Source of the DNA: Pseudomonadota bacterium
GTDB taxonomy: Bacteria > Myxococcota_A > Polyangia > Haliangiales > Haliangiaceae
Assembly: GCA_023428295.1 (NCBI GenBank)
Contig: JAEYYV010000261.1
Location: 1-21,140, forward strand
Length of the DNA: 21,140 nt
Direction of reading: 5' to 3'
In this document: positions 9,067 to 19,788 of the stretch, one piece after another
Layout: each line of letters opens with the position of its first letter
Numbering within the stretch: the first letter of the stretch is position 1
Notes under the pieces: generated by a model
What the model was told of the DNA's origin: nothing
Databases searched by the model: none
What the model saw: the letters and a program-made list of their open reading frames with translations, nothing else
Position numbers and translations under genes: made by a program

Positions 9067-9879
9067 GTGATCGATAACGGCATCTCGCGTCCGATCCCCG
9101 TCGAGCGCTTCCTGCTTCGTGCAGTCGGTCGCACCGACGTGGGTGCGCAACGCACCCAGAACGAAGACGCGATGTACTACGACGACTTCCTCGGCGTGTA
9201 CATCGTGTGCGACGGCATGGGTGGACATGCGTCCGGTCAGATCGCATCGGACATCGCGATCCGCACCATCGTGCACTCGCTCAAGACGGGGGACCCGCTG
9301 CCCGCGCCGGGCCAGGACCCGCTCGTCGCCGCGATGAAGGCGGCGAACGCGGCGGTGTTCCAGCGCTCGCTCACGGATCCCACGTGTCACGGCATGGGCA
9401 CCACGGCGGTCGGCCTGCGCTTCGAGGAGAACCTCGTCCACATCTGCCACTGCGGCGACTCGCGCGGGTACTTGCTGCGCCACGGCCAGCTGCAACAGCT
9501 GACGCGCGATCACTCGCTGCGAAACCTGTATCAAGACCGTCCCGATCTCATCGGTACGCTCGGTCCCGCGACGTCCAACGTGATCATCCGCGCTGTCGGT
9601 CTCGATGCCAGCGTCGAGATCGAGCACAACACGATGGTGCCCGAGCACAACGACATCTACTTGCTGTGCTGCGACGGCCTCAACGACCTCGTCGACGATT
9701 GGATGATCCGCGAGATCATGACGTCGGGCGATTCACTCGAGGTCGTGGCCGAGAACCTGATCCGAGCGGCCAACAACAACGGCGGCACGGACAACATCAC
9801 CGTCGTTCTCGCGCAGACGTTCGTCGATCCGCTGTGGGTGCCGCAGCACCAGTACTCGCAGCAGATGCACGGCTATTAG
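9067..9879 (+). CDS. PP2C-family Ser/Thr protein phosphatase (PstP/Stp type)
   Basis: A 270-aa soluble metal-dependent phosphatase that would reverse the upstream kinase. Motifs in order: 'QNEDA' with D34, 'VCDGMGGHA' with D49 and G50, 'GTTAVGL', 'CGDSRGYLLR', 'DHS', 'CCDGLNDLV' and 'GGTDNITVVL'. All acidic metal ligands of the family are present, so it should be active. There is no membrane helix, unlike mycobacterial PstP, so it acts in the cytoplasm. The start is GTG 9067 by its Shine-Dalgarno; GTG 9031 would add 12 basic residues. It ends the plus-strand kinase unit and converges on the next gene with 9 bases between. Confidence 0.93.
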   Translation: MIDNGISRPIPVERFLLRAVGRTDVGAQRTQNEDAMYYDDFLGVYIVCDGMGGHASGQIASDIAIRTIVHSLKTGDPLPAPGQDPLVAAMKAANAAVFQRSLTDPTCHGMGTTAVGLRFEENLVHICHCGDSRGYLLRHGQLQQLTRDHSLRNLYQDRPDLIGTLGPATSNVIIRAVGLDASVEIEHNTMVPEHNDIYLLCCDGLNDLVDDWMIREIMTSGDSLEVVAENLIRAANNNGGTDNITVVLAQTFVDPLWVPQHQYSQQMHGY

Positions 9880-9888
9880 AGGCCGAGC

Positions 9889-10878
9889 TTAGAAGCGGCC
9901 GCTGACGCTGACGCCATTCGTCGTCGGCGTGATCGTGATGCGCTCTTCGGTCGGTGCGGTCAGCCACACGACGAGGCCCACGGCGACGAGCGCACCGCCG
10001 CCGATCGTGAGCGCCGTGGAGATGGTGCCGCGCGTGCGCGCTTTGTCGACGAGTGCTTGCCCGCGCGCGAACAGCATCGGATCGCTGCACTCCACGCCGC
10101 CGCAGAGCTGCTTCGCGTCGCTGTACATGCGCTGTGCGAGCAGCCCAGCGACGAGGCCGCCACCGACCGCGACGCCGCCGCCGATCGTCATCACGAGGCC
10201 GATCGGCTTGCGCACGGAGGACACCGGACGCGTGATCGTTTCGGTGGGTGGGCTGACCACGACGTGCTCGCGCGGCTGCGTTCGCGGCGCGGGGCGCTGC
10301 GGCTCGATCGCGAGGATGTCGGGACCCGGCTTTCCAGGTACGAGCGTGATCGACACGACGACGATCTCGCGTTCCCACGACGCTTCCGCGACGCCCTGCC
10401 AGTTCCGGTGACCGTTCGCCGCAGCCATCACCGTGTGGGTGCCGAGATCGAGCGGCGTGTCTTTGAAGTTCGTGACGCGCTTGTTGTCGAGCGTGACGAC
10501 AAACCCGGCCGGCACGACCTTGTCCTTGTTGCCCAGCTCGATCCGCAGCCTCGGAACGCGCTTGGCCAGTGCGTCCGCCGCCTGTGCGGCCTTCGCACGG
10601 CGCGAGCTCGACTCGGACTTCGCGAGCTCTTGATAGTGATGGAGCGCGGTGGCGAGCTTGCCGAGCTGCTCGCTACATAACGCGATATTGAAGCGAGTCT
10701 CCGGCTTCGGATCGAGCTCGTAGCTCTCCTCGAACGCGTTGCACGCTTGATCGTAGTTGCCGGTCTGGAGCGCAGCGCGACCACGCTCGAATGCTCTCAG
10801 CGCGTCGTCGGCGGAATCTGCGAACGCGCTCTTGGCGAGAGCGCATGCGATGACGAGCGCGTACCCAGTTCGCCCCAC
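9889..10878 (-). CDS. TPR protein with C-terminal membrane hairpin
   Basis: A 329-aa protein. A signal peptide is likely, with cleavage after A-F-A near residue 20. TPR-like helices span about residues 23-110 ('ALQTGNYDQACNAFEESYELDPKPE'). A PEGA-like beta region follows at about 112-180 ('RIELGNKDKVVPAGFVVTLD', 'GTHTVMAAANGH'). Then come a Pro-rich linker and two hydrophobic Gly/Val helices at about 225-246 and 287-307. This layout recurs among deltaproteobacterial envelope proteins of unknown role, usually paired with kinases or transporters only loosely. The start is GTG 10878, supported by a TAGGCT element 6 bases upstream. It converges on the phosphatase gene and diverges from the lipoprotein gene at 10939. 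Confidence 0.87.
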   Translation of the reverse strand: MGRTGYALVIACALAKSAFADSADDALRAFERGRAALQTGNYDQACNAFEESYELDPKPETRFNIALCSEQLGKLATALHHYQELAKSESSSRRAKAAQAADALAKRVPRLRIELGNKDKVVPAGFVVTLDNKRVTNFKDTPLDLGTHTVMAAANGHRNWQGVAEASWEREIVVVSITLVPGKPGPDILAIEPQRPAPRTQPREHVVVSPPTETITRPVSSVRKPIGLVMTIGGGVAVGGGLVAGLLAQRMYSDAKQLCGGVECSDPMLFARGQALVDKARTRGTISTALTIGGGALVAVGLVVWLTAPTEERITITPTTNGVSVSGRF

Positions 10879-10884
10879 GGATCT

Positions 10885-10890
10885 AGCCTA
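10885..10890 (-). promoter_or_regulatory. Candidate -10 element (TAGGCT) for TPR gene
   Basis: On the minus strand TAGGCT is followed by exactly 6 bases and GTG 10878, with no Shine-Dalgarno. This matches the leaderless geometry before the genes at 1459, 4683 and 10939. Confidence 0.45.
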
Positions 10891-10926
10891 CGGGCAAACC
10901 CTCTCCAGACGCCACTCTCATCGTGC

Positions 10927-10932
10927 TAGCGT
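10927..10932 (+). promoter_or_regulatory. Candidate extended -10 (TGC-TAGCGT)
   Basis: TAGCGT preceded by TGC lies 6 bases before GTG 10939 (3 bases before GTG 10936). The string CGTGCTAGCGT differs by one base from the one before the lipoprotein at 4683. It also contains the stop codon TAG that closes the gene's frame upstream. Confidence 0.45.
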
Positions 10933-10938
10933 GACGTG

Positions 10939-11577
10939 GTGCGCGGTGTGGCCCTCGCCGTTATCGCTAGCGCGGGCTGCAACTCGCTGCTCGGCATCGA
11001 GGACCTGACGCTGCTCGACGGCCCCGGTCCAGACGCGCAGGCGACATATGTCGTTCGCGAAGGGCTCGCGGGCTACGCGATGACGAAGGACACGTTCATC
11101 AGCGAAGCCGAGCCCACCACGTCGCACGGCGACGATGTCGATCTGCGATGGACCATGACCGACAACGTCCACGTGCTGCTGCGCTTCGATGATCTGTTCG
11201 GCACCGGCGGCATCCCGCCCGGCGCGACGATCCAGATGGCCACGCTCGAGGTGTCGGTGGTCGAGGCCGGCGCGCTCGCACAGCTCTACGAAGCCAAGGT
11301 CGATTGGGACGAGTCCACCACGTACGACACGCTGGGCATGGATCCCGGCGTGTTCCTCGAAGATCGCGGCTTCCAGATTCCCGGCATGCTGGATGGCTCG
11401 GCGCCGGGCACCGCGACGATCAACGTCACGCAGAGCCTCACGCGTTGGTCGGCAGATCCCACCACGAACCGCGGCTGGATCTTCGTGCCGCTCGCCACCA
11501 CGCTCACGCGGATCGCGTCGAGCGATGACACCGACGAGCAGCGCCGCCCGAGGCTCACCGTCGAGATCGTGCCCTGA
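10939..11577 (+). CDS. DNRLRE-domain lipoprotein
   Basis: A 212-aa protein with a very short hydrophobic leader and lipobox S-A-G-C14, followed by 'NSLLGIEDL', a sequence I associate with myxobacterial lipoproteins. The mature part matches the DNRLRE beta-sandwich pattern: 'DTFISEAEPTTSHGDD', 'LLRFDDLFG', 'IPPGATIQMATLEV', 'WDESTTYDT', and a closing 'RRPRLTVEIVP'. Such domains occur in surface and secreted proteins with unknown ligands. GTG 10939 is preferred because it sits 6 bases after TAGCGT. GTG 10936 adds one residue, and an in-frame stop lies just upstream, so no longer version exists. The 13-residue leader is short for a signal peptide. It converges on the TPR gene at 11593. Confidence 0.83.
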   Translation: MRGVALAVIASAGCNSLLGIEDLTLLDGPGPDAQATYVVREGLAGYAMTKDTFISEAEPTTSHGDDVDLRWTMTDNVHVLLRFDDLFGTGGIPPGATIQMATLEVSVVEAGALAQLYEAKVDWDESTTYDTLGMDPGVFLEDRGFQIPGMLDGSAPGTATINVTQSLTRWSADPTTNRGWIFVPLATTLTRIASSDDTDEQRRPRLTVEIVP

Positions 11578-11592
11578 TCGCTACGTCGCGGG

Positions 11593-12018
11593 CTACTTCG
11601 CGATCGACGCGGCGAGCTTCAGCTGGACGGCCATATCCGTGTAGCGACCGAGGCGCGCGTACACGCGAGCGAGCCCAGCGGCCGCGCGCGCTTCGAATCC
11701 CGGCACGGCACGCGCGGCTTGAAATGCCTCCTCGGCGCCGAAGAAATCGCCGGCCATGACGAGCACGTCGCCGAGCGTCGCGTGAATCGCCGCCGCCGAG
11801 ATCGGCGACGACGCGCGCCCGAGTCCGTGGCGCAACACCTGCGCGGCGCGTGGTGCATCGCCGGCTTTGGCGAGTGCAACGCCGTACGCGACGCGCGCAT
11901 CGCCAAACTGCGGTGCGAGATCGAGCGCTGCGCGAAACGCCTCCTGCGCGCTCTCGAGATCGCCCGTCGCGAGTGCGGAGCGTCCGCGCTCGTAGTACCG
12001 CCGTGCGACCGACGACAC
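11593..12018 (-). CDS. Small TPR-repeat protein
   Basis: A 141-aa protein made of about three tetratricopeptide repeats ('YERGRSALATGDLESAQEAFRAALDLAPQ', here split: ALATGDLESAQEAF, 'AKAGDAPRAAQVLRHGL', 'VMAGDFFGAEEAFQAA'). It has no signal peptide or membrane helix and is probably a cytoplasmic protein-protein adaptor. Start is GTG 12018, which shares one base with the TAG stop of the gene upstream (TAGTG), a sign of coupled translation. It is the last gene of the long minus-strand run. Partner unknown; the operon suggests it serves the AAA+/FHA assembly. Confidence 0.85.
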   Translation of the reverse strand: MSSVARRYYERGRSALATGDLESAQEAFRAALDLAPQFGDARVAYGVALAKAGDAPRAAQVLRHGLGRASSPISAAAIHATLGDVLVMAGDFFGAEEAFQAARAVPGFEARAAAGLARVYARLGRYTDMAVQLKLAASIAK

Positions 12019-12596
12019 TAGTCGAGCTCCAGGAGGCCAAAGCGCGTCGCCGCGTCGTCCCCACCGTTGTCGGGCTTGTCGGACTTCTCCGCGGCGGGCT
12101 GCGAGGCCGGTTGCGCCGCAGGCGGTGCTGCGGGCGCTACGGGCGCTGCTTCGCGCACCGACACGCCACGCGCCGGCGGGGGCGCTGTCGGTTCGTGCTG
12201 CCCAGGCGCGGGCCGCTGCTGGACGGCGGCTTGCGTCTCGACGACACGGACGCCGGCGGTGGGTCGCGGCAGCTCGGCCGCTGCGGGCTGGCGCCCGGGC
12301 AAGAGCGGCTGCACGACGCCACCGATGCGCACGCCGACGTGCTCGCCATCGACGACAAACATCGCGAGCTCGGGGAAATCGAAGCGTGTCTGCAACGCGG
12401 ACACGACCTGCGCGAACGACGCGCCTTTGAGATCCGCGAGCGTCTCCGCTTGATGGATCATCATCGGCGGCGGTCCTTCGACGACGTACTCCTTGATCAC
12501 GAACGTCAGGACATCGAGCAGAGTCTCGCGATCAGCATCGGCAAACGCATCTTTGACGTTGGTCGCGATATCGCGAAGGTCGGGGCGGGACGGCAT
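12018..12596 (-). CDS. Hypothetical protein with Ala/Pro-rich tail
   Basis: A 192-aa protein of no family I recognise. Residues 1-100 look like a compact alpha/beta domain ('ETLLDVLTFVIKEYVVEG', 'FAQVVSALQTRFDFPELAMFVVDGEHVGVRIGG', split here by function of reading). Residues about 100-190 are an Ala/Pro/Gln-rich, probably disordered tail ending in acidic 'GLLELD'. It has no signal peptide or membrane helix. ATG 12596 has AGGAGA 7 bases upstream (12604-12609), a clear Shine-Dalgarno. It lies between the pentapeptide-repeat gene and the TPR gene, with a one-base overlap to the latter. Function unknown. Confidence 0.8.
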   Translation of the reverse strand: MPSRPDLRDIATNVKDAFADADRETLLDVLTFVIKEYVVEGPPPMMIHQAETLADLKGASFAQVVSALQTRFDFPELAMFVVDGEHVGVRIGGVVQPLLPGRQPAAAELPRPTAGVRVVETQAAVQQRPAPGQHEPTAPPPARGVSVREAAPVAPAAPPAAQPASQPAAEKSDKPDNGGDDAATRFGLLELD

Positions 12597-12620
12597 CTCG
12601 ATCTCTCCTGGTCCGTGGTT

Positions 12621-13301
12621 CTAGAACGTTGCTCCGTCGAGGTCTGCGCCTGTCGTCTCGCACCCGACGAGCCGCGCCCCGGCTAGATCCGCGCTGCACA
12701 GATTGGCGCCGCGCAGGTCGCAGCGCACGAGCACCGCGCCGCGCAGGTTGGCGCCGTACATGTTGGCGCGCTTGAAATCGACATCGAACAGCGAGGCGCC
12801 GCTCCAGTCCGTGCGCGAGAGCGAGACCGTCGCGTGCTCGTAGCCCTCGAACACGCACTTGATCATCACCACGCCGGAGAAGTCCGCCGAGTACAGCTCG
12901 CTGTCCTTGAACGTCGTGCCTTGAATGCGCGCGCGATGAAACCGCAGCCGCGCCATGCGCACGGGGCCGAGCGTGCAGCGAAGCATCTGCCCGCCCGTGA
13001 AGTCGAGCTGCGTGAGATCGCAGTCCTTCGCCGTGACGCGGTGCCACAGCGCGCCCTTCCACTGCGAATCGCGAAGATCGCATTGCTCGAGCGTCGCGCG
13101 CTCGAGTCGGGACTCGTCGCCATCCGCGCTTCGCAGGTCCAAGCGCTGGATGTTGACGCCATCGAGATCGGTCGACCGCAAGAGGATCGACTGCGCAGCA
13201 AACCCGCTGATCGTTCGCCCCGCGAGCTCCTCCTCGGCGATCAGTCGCTCGAATTGGACCCTCGATTGGACGACGCCCGCGTCGGCGCTCGTGTCGCTCA
13301 T
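12621..13301 (-). CDS. Pentapeptide-repeat protein
   Basis: A 226-aa protein. From about residue 40 to the C-terminus it shows the A(D/N)LXX pattern of pentapeptide repeats, clearest at residues 175-226 ('KRANMYGANLRGAVLVRCDL', 'GANLCSADLAGARL'). These fold as a right-handed beta-helix. The N-terminal 35 residues are helical and charged. Family members mimic DNA (MfpA, Qnr), act as effectors, or serve as scaffolds. There is nothing here to select one, although the operon context favours a scaffold or effector. ATG 13301 is preceded at 7 bases by TATCCT, so the gene may also have its own leaderless promoter. Cytoplasmic by lack of a signal peptide. Confidence 0.9.
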   Translation of the reverse strand: MSDTSADAGVVQSRVQFERLIAEEELAGRTISGFAAQSILLRSTDLDGVNIQRLDLRSADGDESRLERATLEQCDLRDSQWKGALWHRVTAKDCDLTQLDFTGGQMLRCTLGPVRMARLRFHRARIQGTTFKDSELYSADFSGVVMIKCVFEGYEHATVSLSRTDWSGASLFDVDFKRANMYGANLRGAVLVRCDLRGANLCSADLAGARLVGCETTGADLDGATF

Positions 13302-13308
13302 CCCGACG

Positions 13309-13314
13309 AGGATA
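13309..13314 (-). promoter_or_regulatory. Candidate -10 element (TATCCT) for pentapeptide gene
   Basis: On the minus strand TATCCT is followed by 7 bases and ATG 13301, in the 28-base gap after the DUF4157 gene. It matches TANNNT and there is no Shine-Dalgarno. It would allow separate expression of the last three genes. Confidence 0.35.
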
Positions 13315-13329
13315 CCCCGCTCGCCCGCG

Positions 13330-13956
13330 TTACGGGCGGCGCTGGACGCTATTGCGCATCCAGTTGGTGCGGTGAGCTTCGGCGACCATCCCCATCACCC
13401 TCTCGATGATCTTCTCGGTCTTCTCCTGCTGCTTCTGCTTGGCCTTCTGCGAGTCAGCCGGAGACGCCGCCTTGGGCGCGCCGCTGCCGTCGCCGCCCTC
13501 TTCGATCTCGTGCTCGACCTCTTCGGCTTCCTGCTCGTGCTCCTGCGCGTGCGTGGCGTCGAAGTCCTTGTTGTAGAGACCGCGTCGCTGCTGCGCGACG
13601 TGCGTGAGCTCGTGGGCGAGCAGCGCCTGTCCCGCGCGGGTGTGCATGCCCTTGTCGGCGGAGCCACCCATGAGGATCATGCCCGTGCCACCGACCGTTA
13701 CGGCGTACGCGCTGCGCTGCTTGTTGAACTCCTCGGCGAACTCGCCGGTGATCACGCGGACGTGACCGAGGTCCACTCCGAAACGGCGCTCGTACTTCGC
13801 GCGCACGTCGTAGTCGAGGCTCTGCCCCTTGCCCGCGCGCGCGGACACCATGCGAAGCAGCCGCTCGGGGTCGTACTTCTTCGCGATCTCGTCCGTCAAC
13901 TGGACGTTCGCGTCGGAGTCGGCCGTGGTCGCGGGGTCGGTGGGGTCGGTAGACAC
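13330..13956 (-). CDS. DUF4157-domain protein (HELTH motif)
   Basis: A 208-aa protein. Residues about 52-125 match DUF4157: 'RRFGVDLGHVRVITG', 'AYAVTVGGTGMILMGG' and the zinc-protease-like motif H115-E-L-T-H119 followed by 'VAQQRRG'. DUF4157 is frequently linked to extracellular contractile injection systems and polymorphic toxins; a peptidase role is suspected from HExxH. Residues about 130-205 are acidic, then charged and helical ('EHEQEAEEVEHEIEEG'), with no toxin domain visible. It has no signal peptide. Start is GTG 13956, 18 bases after the DUF2997 gene; a TACAAC element 7 bases upstream is a poor promoter match. It may be a processing or maturation factor of the operon. Confidence 0.88.
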   Translation of the reverse strand: MSTDPTDPATTADSDANVQLTDEIAKKYDPERLLRMVSARAGKGQSLDYDVRAKYERRFGVDLGHVRVITGEFAEEFNKQRSAYAVTVGGTGMILMGGSADKGMHTRAGQALLAHELTHVAQQRRGLYNKDFDATHAQEHEQEAEEVEHEIEEGGDGSGAPKAASPADSQKAKQKQQEKTEKIIERVMGMVAEAHRTNWMRNSVQRRP

Positions 13957-13974
13957 GTGAATCGTTGTACGAGG

Positions 13975-14199
13975 TTACTCGCCCTTGTCTTCCCCGGACC
14001 ACTGCGTCGCGTAGCCCTCGGATTGTTCATAGTATTCGCTGGTCTTCTGCACGTCGAGGATGGCTGCATCCCCGCCCAGCGCCGCGTCCAAGAAAGCCGT
14101 CTCGTCCATGCACGAGCCGCCCTTGACGCCCTTCACCTCGTACTCGACCTGCCCCTTCGCGTTGATCTTGATCTCGATCGACTTCTTTACCGCACTCAT
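13975..14199 (-). CDS. DUF2997 small protein
   Basis: A 74-aa protein. The N-terminal 'KKSIEIKINAKGQVEYEVKGVKGGSC' region (read in parts) with 'IEIKINAKGQVEYEV' and 'GVKGGSCMDET' matches DUF2997, which in cyanobacteria and plastid-like clusters sits beside DUF1257 (Ycf35). The second half is helical and ends in an acidic tail. ATG 14199 is chosen because GGAGGTG (14204-14210) lies 4 bases upstream; an ATG 7 codons further up would read through that Shine-Dalgarno. It is preceded by a 106-base spacer holding a tandem repeat. Biochemical function unknown; probably a partner of the AAA+ protein and DUF1257. Confidence 0.85.
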   Translation of the reverse strand: MSAVKKSIEIKINAKGQVEYEVKGVKGGSCMDETAFLDAALGGDAAILDVQKTSEYYEQSEGYATQWSGEDKGE

Positions 14200-14203
14200 T
14201 TTG

Positions 14204-14298
14204 CACCTCCGCTCCGCCATTCGGCGAAGCTACGCGCCTGACGCTCGTCAGGCTTGTCCACCTCAGCTCCGCCATTCGGCAAAGCTGCGCGCCTGACG
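14204..14298 (-). repeat. Two 40-bp direct repeats carrying ribosome-binding sites
   Basis: Copies at 14204-14243 and 14259-14298 differ at 3 of 40 bases, with a period of 55. On the coding (minus) strand each runs from CGTCAGGCGCG to (G/T)GAGGTG. The copy nearer DUF2997 supplies its Shine-Dalgarno; the other copy has a TGAGGTG. A short inverted repeat CCTGACG-CT-CGTCAGG (14237-14252) and GTGAC-TT-GTCAC (14298-14309) flank the units. Together they fill the spacer between DUF1257 and DUF2997. Confidence 0.85.
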
Positions 14299-14305
14299 TG
14301 ACTTG

Positions 14306-14713
14306 TCACTCGGCCCCCCATCTCGAGACGACGAGGCGGATGGAACCATCCTCTTCGTTGAGCTCCTCTTCGACGGTGTAGCCCTTCTCTTCGCAGGCTT
14401 GTTTGACGTTGTGGTACTGGTACTTCTGCCCGAGCTGGTTCTGGAACTCCTCTTCGGAGGTTCCATGGGTCGTCTCGACGCCCCACCAGTCGGCGGTGAC
14501 GCCGTACGTGCCGTCGAGGTTGTCGACGATGCCGATGTCGTAGCGGCCCATGTTCACCGAGATCGCCGCCTTGAGCGAGTCACCTCGGTAGCCACGCACC
14601 ACGACGCCCTGGTTGTTCTCCTGCTCGATGAAGTTGAGCTTCATGTCTGCAAGCGCCTTCTTGATGGCCTGCAGGTTCGTCATCTTCAGAGCGCACTTGG
14701 TGAAATGCGACAT
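14306..14713 (-). CDS. ycf35: DUF1257 (Ycf35-like) protein
   Basis: A 135-aa protein of full family length. It begins 'MSHFTKCALKMTNLQAIKKAL' (read in parts), with 'MSHFTK' and 'NLQAIKKALADM' typical of DUF1257. Later come 'GYRGDSLKAAISVNMGRYDIG', containing the conserved 'DIGIVDN', and 'YGVTADWWGVE'. The family is encoded in algal plastids as ycf35 and in cyanobacteria; its biochemical role is not established. It has no signal peptide or membrane helix. AGGA lies 4 bases before ATG 14713. It follows the Ycf46-type ATPase by 23 bases and precedes DUF2997, the same trio as in photosynthetic lineages, here in a non-photosynthetic context. Confidence 0.9.
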   Translation of the reverse strand: MSHFTKCALKMTNLQAIKKALADMKLNFIEQENNQGVVVRGYRGDSLKAAISVNMGRYDIGIVDNLDGTYGVTADWWGVETTHGTSEEEFQNQLGQKYQYHNVKQACEEKGYTVEEELNEEDGSIRLVVSRWGAE

Positions 14714-14736
14714 AGGTCCTTCGAGTCTACGTTCGT

Positions 14737-16356
<1,620 letters not shown>

Positions 16357-16361
16357 GTGTC

Positions 16362-19196
<2,835 letters not shown>

Positions 19197-19303
19197 TTAA
19201 GTGACTCGCATCCTACCTTTTATTGTCGTCGTGGCGAAGCGAAGACCGTACTTCCGAACAACCAGGTCCCTCGACGAGCCGCCGAGTCACAAACGGGTGG
19301 CTC

Positions 19304-19765
19304 TCAGTCGCGTTTGAACACGGCTTCGGTGTTTCCGACACGGATGATATCGCCCGGGTCGAGGGTCTTTTTCGGGACCTTGTGCCCGTTCACGTAGATG
19401 CCATTCGTGGAGCCGAGGTCCGCGAGCTCGTACACCCCGTCGACCTTGCGAATGCCAGCGTGCTTCTTGGACACCGCTGGATCTGCGAGAACGACCGTGT
19501 TCCCCGCGACCGAGCCGATGGTCGTGACGTCTCCCTCGAGCTGGAGCGTCTGGTTCGCCATCGGTCCGAGGATGAACTCGAGGCGAGCGCCCGGTGCCCA
19601 TCCACAGAACAGACACTTCGTCCACACCGGCAACATGTTGCGCTTGCATCCGCCGCACACACGTTGCCCTTTGGGCTTGCCGCTCTTCTTCGCGAGGATG
19701 AACACGAGGAGGAGCAGCAGCACCGCGCCGCCTGCGATGGTTGCGATCAGAGCTTCTTGCGGCAT
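19304..19765 (-). CDS. TM / zinc-ribbon / FHA protein
   Basis: A 153-aa protein. One transmembrane helix lies at residues 5-25 and is followed by a basic stretch, so the rest is cytoplasmic. A zinc-ribbon-like motif C37-X2-C40 and C51-X2-C54 comes next. The FHA domain (about 62-150) has S99-K-K-H102 and 'DLGSTNGIYVNG' with N121-G122. The usual Gly-Arg before the phosphate-binding serine is G84-S85 here, so one phosphate contact may be lost. ATG 19765 is the only start after the upstream gene's stop; the longer open frame is a shadow of that gene. It lies 23 bases after the vWA/FHA gene. Probably a membrane-bound phosphopeptide receptor. Confidence 0.9.
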   Translation of the reverse strand: MPQEALIATIAGGAVLLLLLVFILAKKSGKPKGQRVCGGCKRNMLPVWTKCLFCGWAPGARLEFILGPMANQTLQLEGDVTTIGSVAGNTVVLADPAVSKKHAGIRKVDGVYELADLGSTNGIYVNGHKVPKKTLDPGDIIRVGNTEAVFKRD

Positions 19766-19788
19766 GTTAGTCGCGCACCACGGAACAA

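Noticed and set aside
9880..9905. Bidirectional terminator between the PP2C and TPR genes
   Set aside because: GGCCG and CGGCC can pair across a 10-base loop, but the stem is only 5 bp, there is no T run, and it overlaps the TPR gene's end.
12621..13301. Qnr/MfpA-type gyrase-protecting function for the pentapeptide protein
   Set aside because: The repeat fold is shared by many unrelated proteins, no gyrase-specific feature can be seen, and the operon gives no link to DNA topology.
12955..14241. Plus-strand open frame of 428 codons across several genes
   Set aside because: It runs antisense through the pentapeptide, DUF4157 and DUF2997 genes, each of which has recognisable family motifs and proper starts.
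14204..14298. CRISPR-like or attachment-site repeat
   Set aside because: Only two copies with a 15-base spacer, no cas or integrase genes, and the repeat carries ribosome-binding sites.
19201..19290. GTGACTC / GAGTCAC pair as an operator in the gap before the 944-aa FHA gene
   Set aside because: The 7-bp arms are 76 bases apart and no second similar site is seen, so chance is a sufficient explanation.
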